Assembly (NCBI RefSeq): GCF_001010355.1
Contig: NZ_JPLA01000001.1
Location: forward strand, 62,001-126,000
DNA from: Dyella japonica DSM 16301
GTDB taxonomy: Bacteria > Pseudomonadota > Gammaproteobacteria > Xanthomonadales > Rhodanobacteraceae
DNA length: 64,000 nucleotides
Direction: 5' to 3'
The notes under the pieces are model-generated. The model had not been told where the DNA came from. It searched no databases and was given only the letters and a program-made list of their open reading frames with translations. How positions within the stretch are numbered: the first letter of the stretch is position 1; each line of letters begins with the position of its first letter. Both the position numbers and the translations under genes were made by a program. Shown piece by piece: positions 51,377-59,529 of this stretch.

Positions 51377-52891
51377 ATGACGCCGCGCATTCCCGCCTCG
51401 ATCCTGACCACGGCCTTGACCGCAGCTGTTGCGACACTCGCGGCCTGCGGACGTCCGGAACCGGCGGTGACGACAGCGCCGCCGGCATCGCCCGCGGCGG
51501 CCTCCTCGGCTCCCATGACGAAAACGGTCGCCGGCCCGATGGCCGGCACGCGGATCACCGAGGCCTATGCCCGTTCCGTCGCTCGCAGCGTCTATGTGTG
51601 GGCCTGGCCGATGGTCAATGTCTATAACCGTCGCCTTGGATTTGCCGATCTCAAGGAGCCCGGTCGACTTGGCGGCGTGCTGCCGGCAGCGCCTCCGAAC
51701 CGCCTGAGTATGCTGAACAACTATGTCGAGCCGACCGAGCGGGAGGTCGCCTGCCCCAATCAGGACGTCGTCTACGGCGGCGGCCCGGTCGCGCTCGACC
51801 TTGAACCCGTAGTGGTCCAGGTGCCCGATTTCGGCGAGCGGTTCTGGGTCTATCAGATCGTCGATATTCGTACCGACAGTTTCGTGGACCTGGGCAAGAT
51901 GTACGGGACCAAGCCGGGCTTCTACCTGCTGGTCGGACCTGACTGGCATGGCACGGTGCCGAACGGCATCGCGCAGGTCTTTCGCGCCACGTCCAATACG
52001 GGCTTCCTCATACCGCGTGTCTTCATGGACGACACCGATGCCGATCGCGCGGCGATCCAGCCGCTGATCAGCCAGATCGACGTCTATCCGCTCTCGCAGT
52101 TCGACGGCAAGATGAAGCAGACCGACTGGAGCAAGACACCCTCGTTTCCCGCACCGCCGCCAGAACCCAATGGCGGCGAGTCGCCCAAGGTGATACCCGC
52201 CAAGTTCTTCGACGAGCTGCCGATGGTGTTGAAGGACGCGCAGCCCTTGCCCGGCGAGGGGGCGATCTATGCCCAGGCGCAGGCCCTGCTTGCAGCGGCC
52301 AAGGCCGATCCCGCCATCAAGGCGGCCATCGATGACGAGGCCGCCAAGACGGAGCAGGCCGTCATCGCGCCACTGCTGGAGTTCCGCAACTTCGGCATAC
52401 CGCTGCCGCATCAGTGGACCACGGTGAGAAACGGCGCGAAGTTCGGCACCGACTACTTCACCCGCGCCGCGGTGGCGCGATCCAATATCTTCGTGAACAA
52501 GCCCAATGAGGCCACGTACTTCTATCAGGACCTGGACGATGCCGGCGCGCGCCTCAACGGCTCCAAGCGGTATACCGTGACGTTCGCCAAAGGCGAGCCG
52601 CCGGTGAAAGGGTTCTGGTCGCTCACTCTGTACGATGCGCAACACTTCTTCGCGCCCAATGCGATCCATCGCTTTTCGGTGGGCACCAAGAACAAGGACC
52701 TCAAGGTCAATGCCGATGGCAGCCTGACCATCTATGTCCAGGCCGACGAGCCGACCGATCCCGTGCAGCGCGCCAATTGGCTGCCCGCGCCCAAGGGCGG
52801 CGATTTCTCGCTCTACATCCGCACCTATTGGCCCGACGCGCCCGTACTCGATGGGCAGTGGACGCCACCGCCGGTCAAGGCGGGAAGCTAA
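51377..52891 (+). CDS. DUF1254/DUF1214 domain lipoprotein
   Basis: 504 residues. Lipoprotein signal: positively charged start, hydrophobic stretch and LAAC lipobox at about 22-25, then a proline/alanine linker. DUF1254 covers about 65-190 (YARSVARSVYVWAWPMVNVYNR, EREVACPNQDVVYGGGPVALDLEPVVVQVPDFGERFWVYQIVD) and DUF1214 the C-terminal third (VKGFWSLTLYDAQHFF, LTIYVQADEPTDP, GDFSLYIRTYWPDAPVLDG). Periplasmic or outer-membrane-anchored. The function of the family is unknown. It is followed by a shorter paralogue. Confidence 0.9.
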   Translation: MTPRIPASILTTALTAAVATLAACGRPEPAVTTAPPASPAAASSAPMTKTVAGPMAGTRITEAYARSVARSVYVWAWPMVNVYNRRLGFADLKEPGRLGGVLPAAPPNRLSMLNNYVEPTEREVACPNQDVVYGGGPVALDLEPVVVQVPDFGERFWVYQIVDIRTDSFVDLGKMYGTKPGFYLLVGPDWHGTVPNGIAQVFRATSNTGFLIPRVFMDDTDADRAAIQPLISQIDVYPLSQFDGKMKQTDWSKTPSFPAPPPEPNGGESPKVIPAKFFDELPMVLKDAQPLPGEGAIYAQAQALLAAAKADPAIKAAIDDEAAKTEQAVIAPLLEFRNFGIPLPHQWTTVRNGAKFGTDYFTRAAVARSNIFVNKPNEATYFYQDLDDAGARLNGSKRYTVTFAKGEPPVKGFWSLTLYDAQHFFAPNAIHRFSVGTKNKDLKVNADGSLTIYVQADEPTDPVQRANWLPAPKGGDFSLYIRTYWPDAPVLDGQWTPPPVKAGS

Positions 52892-52928
52892 GCATCTCGT
52901 GTTCGCCCCACACCAACATGGAATTGCC

Positions 52929-53960
52929 ATGCACACGATGACCTCACGCACCGCGCTTATCATCGCCCTCCTCGGCACCGCATGCGTCAGCGCAGCTGAA
53001 GCACCGGCACCGACGAACGTCTTGCCTGTCACCGTGAACAATTTCGCCCGCGCCGAATCGGATACCTACCTCGCCTCCCTGGTCAAACGCGATGGCCTTG
53101 GCGTGTTTCATTCCGAACGCGAACCTGCCTCGATCGACAAACAGGACGTCATCCGCCTCAACCGCGACACGCTCTATACCTTCGGCGTCTTCGACCTGGA
53201 TGCGGGCCCGGTCACCATCACCCTGCCCGACGCCGGCAAGCGCTTCATGTCGCTGCAGGTCATCAACGAAGACCACTACGTGCCTGCCGTGGATTACGGC
53301 GCCGGCAGCTACACCTTCGACAAGGAAAAGGTGGGCACGCGCTACATGGCTGTCGCCATCCGGACCCTGGTCGATCCCAACGACGCCAAGGATCTGCAGG
53401 CCGTCCATGCCTTGCAGGACGCCATCAAGGTATCCCAGGCCGGTCACGGCAGCTTCGATGTGCCTCACTGGGATCCGGTCAGCCAGAAGAAAATCCGCGA
53501 CGCGCTGCTCGTACTGGCCGCCTCCACCGTTGGCTTCAAGAACGCCTTCGGCAAGAAGGGCGAAGTGGACCCGGTCGCGCACCTCATGGGAACTGCTGCC
53601 GGCTGGGGCGGCAACCCCGACAAGGACGCCACCTACCTGGGCGTCACGCCACCGAAGAACGACGGCAAGACCATCTACCACCTCACCGTCAAAGACGTAC
53701 CGGTCGACGCCTTCTGGTCCATCAGCGTCTACAACGCCAAGGGCTTTTTTGAGAAGAACGCACTGAACGCGTACACACTCAACAACCTCACCGCCAAGCG
53801 CAGCGCCGACGGCTCCATCGCGATCCAGTTCGGTGGCTGCGACGGCAAGATTCCCAACTGCCTGCCCATCATGCCTGGCTGGAATTACACCGTCCGGCTG
53901 TACCGGCCACGGGAATCCATCCTCAGTGGCGCGTGGAAATTTCCGGAACCGACGACCTAG
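52929..53960 (+). CDS. DUF1254/DUF1214 domain secreted protein, paralogue of the preceding gene
   Basis: 343 residues with a signal peptide (LIIALLGTACVSAAEA). DUF1254 region: VNNFARAESDTYLASLVKRDG, QDVIRLNRDTLYTFGVFDLDAGPVTITLPDAGKRFMSLQVINEDHYVPAV. DUF1214 region: VKDVPVDAFWSISVYNAKGFF, IAIQFGGCDGKIPNCLPIMPGWNYTVRLYRPRESILSG. It starts 37 bases after the previous gene, so both are likely co-transcribed. Unlike its neighbour it lacks a convincing lipobox, so it is probably soluble in the periplasm. Confidence 0.9.
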   Translation: MHTMTSRTALIIALLGTACVSAAEAPAPTNVLPVTVNNFARAESDTYLASLVKRDGLGVFHSEREPASIDKQDVIRLNRDTLYTFGVFDLDAGPVTITLPDAGKRFMSLQVINEDHYVPAVDYGAGSYTFDKEKVGTRYMAVAIRTLVDPNDAKDLQAVHALQDAIKVSQAGHGSFDVPHWDPVSQKKIRDALLVLAASTVGFKNAFGKKGEVDPVAHLMGTAAGWGGNPDKDATYLGVTPPKNDGKTIYHLTVKDVPVDAFWSISVYNAKGFFEKNALNAYTLNNLTAKRSADGSIAIQFGGCDGKIPNCLPIMPGWNYTVRLYRPRESILSGAWKFPEPTT

Positions 53961-54376
53961 GCACCTGGCGATATACCGCACTGGCGTCGTGCGCACATTC
54001 CGTAGTGACACCAAACCACTTCCGTAAAAATCACTACATCATCCGTCGTATGCGGCTTTGAACTCCCTCGCCTGATCAGGGAGCCTGCTTCGCGTGCCCA
54101 CGGCAACGCCGCCAGCACGCGCAAAGCACGACTTTTGATCGTGACATTGCCGAAGCACGCGCGAAGTCGACGCCACAGTGAACGACAAACCGACCTGCGC
54201 TGCAATGCAAGCCTCACCCGCGAAGCGTCTTTGGTCGACCTTACGTAGGTCGAACGGCAAATGTTGCCCGGCAAAAAAATCGAGGATGCTGGGACGTCAT
54301 CGTGGAGTGTGTCGCTGGCCGCAGGGGCGATTGATGCGGCAAAGCATTCATCGTGAAACGACGGGGAGGACGGACC
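53961..54376. other. Intergenic region ahead of the multidomain hydrolase
   Basis: About 415 bases with no convincing gene on either strand. It includes a short A+T-rich segment near 54020-54045 that may hold a promoter. Small frames here have atypical composition and were not accepted. Confidence 0.45.
54363..54370 (+). promoter_or_regulatory. Strong ribosome-binding site deciding a GTG start
   Basis: GGGGAGGA lies six bases ahead of GTG 54377. Earlier GTG 54353 has no such signal, and the ATG at 54383 would be 12 bases away, so GTG 54377 is preferred. Confidence 0.65.
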
Positions 54377-57214
54377 GTGGCCATGCTACTGATGAAGGAC
54401 GCAACAGGGCCGGAGGTTGCGCAACTGCGCAAGAAGCTCGCCTCGGCATTGCAGGCGGATGCGGCGGCCTTCCCGGGCCTGGCCGTGGGCAGTACGTTCG
54501 ATGCGCTCACCGATGCCGCGGTCCGGCGCTGGCAGTCCGGCATTGGCCTGGTCGCCGACGGCATCATCGGTCCGTACTGCCAGAGCGTGCTCGGCATGAT
54601 CACGCTGCAGGCTACCGATGTACCGATCACACTCGATGCGGTGAAGCAGCTTTTCCCTGCCACCAAGGCGTCCAATATCGCCCGCAACCTGCCCTATGTT
54701 TCGGCCGCCTTGAATGTCGTTGGGCTGCGCGATCGCGCGATGATCTGCGCCGCGCTCGGCACCATTCGTGCGGAGACCGAAGGCTTCGTGCCGATCAGCG
54801 AATTCCCCTCGCACTTCAACACCACGCCGGGCATGCCAGCCTACAGCGCCTACGATGGACGCACCTCGCTCGGCAATACACAGCCCGGTGATGGCGCTCG
54901 CTACAAGGGCCGCGGCTTTGTGCAGCTGACAGGGCGAGCGAACTATCACACCTACGCGGCGCAGATCGGCCTGGATATCGAGAGCTTTCCGGACCTGGCC
55001 AACGCGCCGGAGCCCGCGGCCATGCTGCTGGCGGTCTTCCTCAACCACGCCGCTGACAAGATGCGCGCGGCGCTTGCATCGAACAACTACGCCGCAGCGC
55101 GCAAGCTGGTCAATGGCGGTACGTATGGACTGGACAAGTTCCGCAACGTGTTTCAGCTGGCCGAATCGGTCTGGCCGCTGGCTGCGCGCGCGGGACGCAC
55201 GGCACGCGGACGCAAGGCCACTGCCGTCGCCGCGCCGGCCCGTCGCCAGTTCACGGCCAGCAAGGACCCCGTCGATCTGCGCGATCGTTCCTATACGCCC
55301 CCGCCGGTCAGCCTGCCCGACTGCTCGCCCAGCGACGAGTACGTGCAGAAACTTCTACCTGCCTATAGCAGCGCGGGCCTGATACTCGATCAGGGACAGG
55401 AAGGCGCATGCACCGGCTTCGGCCTGGCCTGCGTTGTCAACTATCTGCGTTGGCGCAAGGCCGGCATGCCGTCGAAGCTGGAATCGGTCAGCCCCCGCAT
55501 GCTCTACAACTTCGCGCGCCGCTACGACGAATATGCCGGCGACAATTACGATGGATCGAGTTGCCGAGGCGCACTGAAAGGCTGGTTCTACCACGGCGTG
55601 TGCCTGGAGGATGACTGGCCCTACAAGGCCGAGGACACACAGCCGCCCAGCTTCGGTTACGCCGATCGCGCCACCGCCAACACGCTGGGCATCTACTACC
55701 GCATCGACCTGAAGACGATCACCGACCTGCAGGCCGCCATCCTCGAAGTGGGCGCCATCTACGTCTCGGCCAACACGCATGACGGCTGGCAGAACGTGCC
55801 GACCTCGCGCAAGAAGATCACCGGGCACGAGACCTTGCCCGTGATCGAGTTCGACGGACGCGCCTCGCAGACCGACGGCCACGCGTTCGCGCTGGTGGGA
55901 TTCAATACGCGCGGCTTCGTCGTGCAGAACTCCTGGGGCAAGAGCTGGGGCTGCGGTGGCTTTGCGGTGCTCACCTATGCGGACTGGCTAGCCAATGGCA
56001 TGGATGCATGGGTCGCCGCGATGGGCGTGCGCGGCCTGGTGTTCGGCCAGCGCGCAGCGGCCGTCCCTGGTGCAACAGGGCGCGCCGGCGCCGATCGCTC
56101 GGGCGCGTGGAACGAGGCGGATGCCTATGCGCACAGCGTCGTGCTCGGCAACGATGGACGCGTGACGCGCTACCTGACCCAGGATGCGTTGAATCGAGGC
56201 CTGCTTTACCAGGCGTGCACGCTGCCGGATCAGTGGTTCCGCCAACAGGCCTCTCCGACCAAGCGCCTGGTGATCTACGCGCACGGCGGACTCAACAGCG
56301 AGGCCGATGCGATCACGCGTGCGCGCATCATGGGTCCCTACCTGATCGGCAACGGCTGCTATCCGCTGTTCATGGTATGGAAGACCGGCATGCTCGAATC
56401 GATCGAGGACATCATTGCCGACCGCTTCCGGCCCGCGCCATCGCGCGTCGGCGGCGTCCGCGAAGCCCTGACCAACGTGACGGATGGCATCATCGAGCAA
56501 ACCATCGGCCGGCCGTTCGCGCGTCCGATCTGGAGCGAGATGAAGGAAAACGCCGAAGGCGCCAGCCTGCCGACGCGCGGCGCGGATCTGCTGGTAACGG
56601 CACTGCAGAATCTTGAGCAGGCCTGGGGCGACAAGCTGGAGATCCATCTGATCGGCCACTCGGCCGGCTCCATCTTCCTTGGCTGGCTGGTCGACCTGCT
56701 GGCCGCGCGCGGACTCGATGCGCGGGCCACCTCCATCCACCTTTACGCGCCGGCCTGCACGGTGCAGTTCGCCAATCGGCACTACACGCCCCACGAAGAC
56801 CTGATGAAATCGATGTATCTGGACATCCTGTCCGACGAGAACGAACGTGACGACGACGTGGCGGCGGTCTATCGCAAATCGCTGCTCTATATGGTTTCCG
56901 ACGCGCTGGAGCAGGATGTGCGCACACCCATCCTTGGCCTCGCCAAGATCATGGACGCCAGCTACAGCGGCTGGGACGGCTCCTCAAGCACCGGCGAAGC
57001 GTTGGGCAACTGGCGCCAGGCTGCCAAGCAGAGCGGCCTGGACAAGCGCACAGACATCCTCGATGCCGACAAGGTCAAGACCAGCAGCTCCGGCACCACC
57101 ATCAGCGCGAGCCATGGCAGCTTCGACAACAACATCGAGGTGGTCAGTCGCACGCTGGAGCGCATTACGGGCGGCAAGCTGGCCATGCCGGTGGATGATC
57201 TGCGCGGATTCTGA
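54377..57214 (+). CDS. Four-domain enzyme: peptidoglycan-binding, GH19-like, papain-like protease, alpha/beta hydrolase
   Basis: About 945 residues. Residues 10-75 resemble PG_binding_1 (VAQLRKKLAS, ADGIIGPYCQSVL). Residues 100-260 are GH19/lysozyme-like (GTIRAETEGFVPISEF, then YKGRGFVQLTGRANYHTYA). Residues 300-550 are a papain-like (C1) domain: VDLRDRSYTPPPVSLPDC, catalytic Cys345 in DQGQEGACTGFG, His502 in DGHAFALVGF and Asn518 in VVQNSWGKSWGCGGF. Residues 620-850 are an alpha/beta hydrolase: HGGLNSE, then GHSAG with nucleophile Ser762. No signal peptide is visible. The enzymes could attack cell-wall glycan, protein and ester bonds together, suggesting an effector or autolysin; delivery route unknown. 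The distance from the eCIS locus (17 kb) does not rule out a link. Confidence 0.85.
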   Translation: MAMLLMKDATGPEVAQLRKKLASALQADAAAFPGLAVGSTFDALTDAAVRRWQSGIGLVADGIIGPYCQSVLGMITLQATDVPITLDAVKQLFPATKASNIARNLPYVSAALNVVGLRDRAMICAALGTIRAETEGFVPISEFPSHFNTTPGMPAYSAYDGRTSLGNTQPGDGARYKGRGFVQLTGRANYHTYAAQIGLDIESFPDLANAPEPAAMLLAVFLNHAADKMRAALASNNYAAARKLVNGGTYGLDKFRNVFQLAESVWPLAARAGRTARGRKATAVAAPARRQFTASKDPVDLRDRSYTPPPVSLPDCSPSDEYVQKLLPAYSSAGLILDQGQEGACTGFGLACVVNYLRWRKAGMPSKLESVSPRMLYNFARRYDEYAGDNYDGSSCRGALKGWFYHGVCLEDDWPYKAEDTQPPSFGYADRATANTLGIYYRIDLKTITDLQAAILEVGAIYVSANTHDGWQNVPTSRKKITGHETLPVIEFDGRASQTDGHAFALVGFNTRGFVVQNSWGKSWGCGGFAVLTYADWLANGMDAWVAAMGVRGLVFGQRAAAVPGATGRAGADRSGAWNEADAYAHSVVLGNDGRVTRYLTQDALNRGLLYQACTLPDQWFRQQASPTKRLVIYAHGGLNSEADAITRARIMGPYLIGNGCYPLFMVWKTGMLESIEDIIADRFRPAPSRVGGVREALTNVTDGIIEQTIGRPFARPIWSEMKENAEGASLPTRGADLLVTALQNLEQAWGDKLEIHLIGHSAGSIFLGWLVDLLAARGLDARATSIHLYAPACTVQFANRHYTPHEDLMKSMYLDILSDENERDDDVAAVYRKSLLYMVSDALEQDVRTPILGLAKIMDASYSGWDGSSSTGEALGNWRQAAKQSGLDKRTDILDADKVKTSSSGTTISASHGSFDNNIEVVSRTLERITGGKLAMPVDDLRGF

Positions 57215-57241
57215 ACACGAGTGTGAGACCGCGCACCGACC

Positions 57242-57265
57242 TCGACGGCTAGAGCAAGCCGTCGA
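57242..57265. terminator. Hairpin at the convergent gene ends
   Basis: Perfect eight-base arms TCGACGGC and GCCGTCGA around an eight-base loop lie between the hydrolase and phospholipase D genes, overlapping the latter's last codons. No T-run follows, so termination is uncertain. Confidence 0.35.
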
Positions 57266-58814
57266 TGGGGAGCAAGCGTAGAAAGCTCACTTCGGCGCGC
57301 CGCTTGGTGCTCGCGCCAGGGTCGCGCTGATAGGCCACCGGCTTGCCATCGTCGTCGGCCAGCCAGATGAGCTGGTGGGAGGTCGACCCCATCTCTACCT
57401 GATAGGCGTTGGATGGCTGCGTCGCCGTCTGGAAGAAGTCGCTGATGGCTTTGGCCAATCCTGGCGAATCCACGATGACGCCCATTTCCGTGTTGAGCAG
57501 CTTCGAGCGCTGATCCATATTGAGCGAGCCGATGAAGACCTGGCGGCTGTCCACGACAATGGTCTTGGCGTGCAAGCTGATGCCCGACGACTGGCCCATC
57601 GAGGTGGAAGGCTGGCTCTGGCCGGATGATGGTTTGAGCTCATACAGTTGCACGCCGCCTTCGACCAGCGCCTTGCGCGAATGCACATAGCCCGCATGCG
57701 CCGCCGTTTCGTCGGTCGAGGCAAGCGAGTTGGTCAATATCTTGATGGACACGCCACTCTGCGCCAGGGAGACCAGGTGTTTTGTGCCGGCATCGCCGGG
57801 AATGAAGTAGGGCGTCGTCGCGATGATCTCGTGCTGGGCGCCATCCAGCATGGTCTTGAGCCGCGGACCGATGCGCAGCGCCGGCTCGTCGTGGGTGGCC
57901 TCGATCTTCTCCGGCTGATCGGCCACCAGCTCGGCATCGCCCCAGAACCACGCGCCGCGCTTGTCGGCGGTCGGCCCATCAGGCAATTCGTCCAGCACGG
58001 ATTGCGCGTAGTCGGACTGCGCGAACGCACGCACGTCCTGTTGCAGCAGCTTGCGCGCTGCGACCAGCTGCTCGCCGGAACCGTCTGTCTTCTTGAGCTG
58101 GTTGAGCGGATAGGCGGCGTCACAGTTCCAATAGGCGTCGAACGCCTCGGACGCCTGCTGCACGACGGGACCGATGGCTACGACGTCGAGATCGCGAAAG
58201 TGCGTATCGCTACCCGCGTCGAAATAGGGATCGCCGATATTGCGCCCGCCAACGATGGCCACGTTGTTGTCGACGATGAAGGATTTGTTGTGCATGCGCC
58301 GATTGAGGCGCCGCCACTCCAGCATGAACTGGGTCGCGCGCGACAGCAGGCTGGGATCGCGCGTCTGAAACGGATTGAACAGCCGGATCTCGATATTGGG
58401 GTGAGAGTCCAGCGCTTCGAACAGATGATCCTTGTCGTCGAAGTTGTTGTCGTCGATGAGCATCCGCACGCGCACGCCGCGGTCAGCCGCCGCAAGCAGG
58501 TGCTGCATCATCAGATGCCCGGTCATGTCGTTGGCGAAAATGTAGTACTGCAGGTCGATCGAGTGCGCGGCGTGATCAGCCAGCGCCACCCGGCTGAGCA
58601 AGGCGTTGGTGCTCAAGGTCAGCAAGCGGAAGCCAGATTGTTGCTGATGCTTGTCTACTTCGGCGTGGGTGTACTGCGCTGACGCGGTATCGGTGGCGGG
58701 CGGCAGGTGATGCGTCTGCGCCTTGTCTGCACTGGGTGGCAGCGTGGAGCACGCCTGAAGGACGTGACAAAGAATGGTGAAGGACAACACGACGATCCAG
58801 CGATGCACACGCAT
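57249..58814 (-). CDS. Phospholipase D family lipoprotein (ClsC-like)
   Basis: 521 residues. Lipoprotein signal ends at Cys22 (LQAC). Two HKD motifs are present: H175-x-K177-x4-D182 in MHNKSFIVDNN and H415-x-K417-x4-D422 in LHAKTIVVDSR, each followed by a Gly/Ser-Asn segment (GGRNIGDPY, GSLNMDQRS). The protein length and motif spacing match ClsC-type cardiolipin synthases rather than nucleases. It should act at the periplasmic face, forming cardiolipin or hydrolysing phospholipid; no YmdB-like partner gene is adjacent. Convergent with the multidomain hydrolase gene. Confidence 0.88.
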   Translation of the reverse strand: MRVHRWIVVLSFTILCHVLQACSTLPPSADKAQTHHLPPATDTASAQYTHAEVDKHQQQSGFRLLTLSTNALLSRVALADHAAHSIDLQYYIFANDMTGHLMMQHLLAAADRGVRVRMLIDDNNFDDKDHLFEALDSHPNIEIRLFNPFQTRDPSLLSRATQFMLEWRRLNRRMHNKSFIVDNNVAIVGGRNIGDPYFDAGSDTHFRDLDVVAIGPVVQQASEAFDAYWNCDAAYPLNQLKKTDGSGEQLVAARKLLQQDVRAFAQSDYAQSVLDELPDGPTADKRGAWFWGDAELVADQPEKIEATHDEPALRIGPRLKTMLDGAQHEIIATTPYFIPGDAGTKHLVSLAQSGVSIKILTNSLASTDETAAHAGYVHSRKALVEGGVQLYELKPSSGQSQPSTSMGQSSGISLHAKTIVVDSRQVFIGSLNMDQRSKLLNTEMGVIVDSPGLAKAISDFFQTATQPSNAYQVEMGSTSHQLIWLADDDGKPVAYQRDPGASTKRRAEVSFLRLLPIDGLL

Positions 58815-59063
58815 ATTTACATCCTCGGATCGGCCCGGCCGTCAACGGATCGTGGATCCGCCCGCATTCCACTTCCATCATTTAAGTAACATGGCGTAGC
58901 CCTATCCCTGCTGACTGCGGGCACGCTCAAGATCGTTGCGATGCACAGCCGTCGCTCTTCGTTCATAAAGGGCATTGACGCCCAGGCCTTCGACGTGTGC
59001 GTAATAGCTGCGAACCAGCCCGGCACAGGTCGCATCGCACGCCCTACTCATCGAGATGACGCC

Positions 59064-59444
59064 GTGAGACATCACCGATCGTTCGGCAATATCGTCATGG
59101 TGGTCGCACTGGTGCTCGCCTCAACCGGCGTGCACGCCGGACTGGACGCACAAGGCCAGCGCGAAGTGGCCGCCTTGCTTGGCTTTGTCGGCCAGAGCCA
59201 CTGCGTCTTCATTCGCAACGGCAAGAGCTATAGCGCCGCCGATGCGAAGCAGCATCTTGAGCTCAAGCTCAACTACTTGCTGGAACGGGACAAAGTGAAT
59301 TCCGCGGAGGAGTTCATCGACCGCGCAGGCACGCAAAGCAGCTTCAGCGGCCGGCCCTATCTGGTGAACTGCGGTGGCGCCGACCGGCCCTCGGCGGATT
59401 GGCTGAAAGAAGAACTTCAGTTGCTGCGAAAGACGCAGCCCTAG
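59064..59444 (+). CDS. DUF5329 family secreted protein
   Basis: About 126 residues from GTG 59064, which gives a proper signal peptide (RHHRSFGNIVMVVALVLASTGVHA); ATG 59097 is possible but would shorten it. The mature part has VGQSHCVFIRNGKSYSAADAKQHLELKLNYLL, SAEEFIDRAGTQSSFSGRPYLVNCGG and DWLKEELQLLR, the DUF5329 pattern with two conserved cysteines. Periplasmic, function unknown. Convergent with the autotransporter gene. Confidence 0.85.
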   Translation: MRHHRSFGNIVMVVALVLASTGVHAGLDAQGQREVAALLGFVGQSHCVFIRNGKSYSAADAKQHLELKLNYLLERDKVNSAEEFIDRAGTQSSFSGRPYLVNCGGADRPSADWLKEELQLLRKTQP

Positions 59445-59487
59445 GCAGGGCCATCTCCCCCGACATGGTTGAAAGCAGGCGCGTCAC

Positions 59488-59516
59488 GCGAGCCCGTCCT
59501 ATTCGAACGGGCTCGC
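59488..59516. terminator. Strong hairpin between convergent genes, bidirectional terminator candidate
   Basis: Perfect ten-base arms GCGAGCCCGT and ACGGGCTCGC around a nine-base loop, between the DUF5329 stop (59444) and the autotransporter stop (59530). No T-run, but position between convergent genes and arm strength support a terminator role. Confidence 0.55.
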
Positions 59517-59529
59517 ATCCACGAATACA

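Noticed and set aside
57242-57265. Hairpin as a confident rho-independent terminator
   Set aside because: Short arms, overlap with coding bases and no T-run; kept only as a weak candidate.
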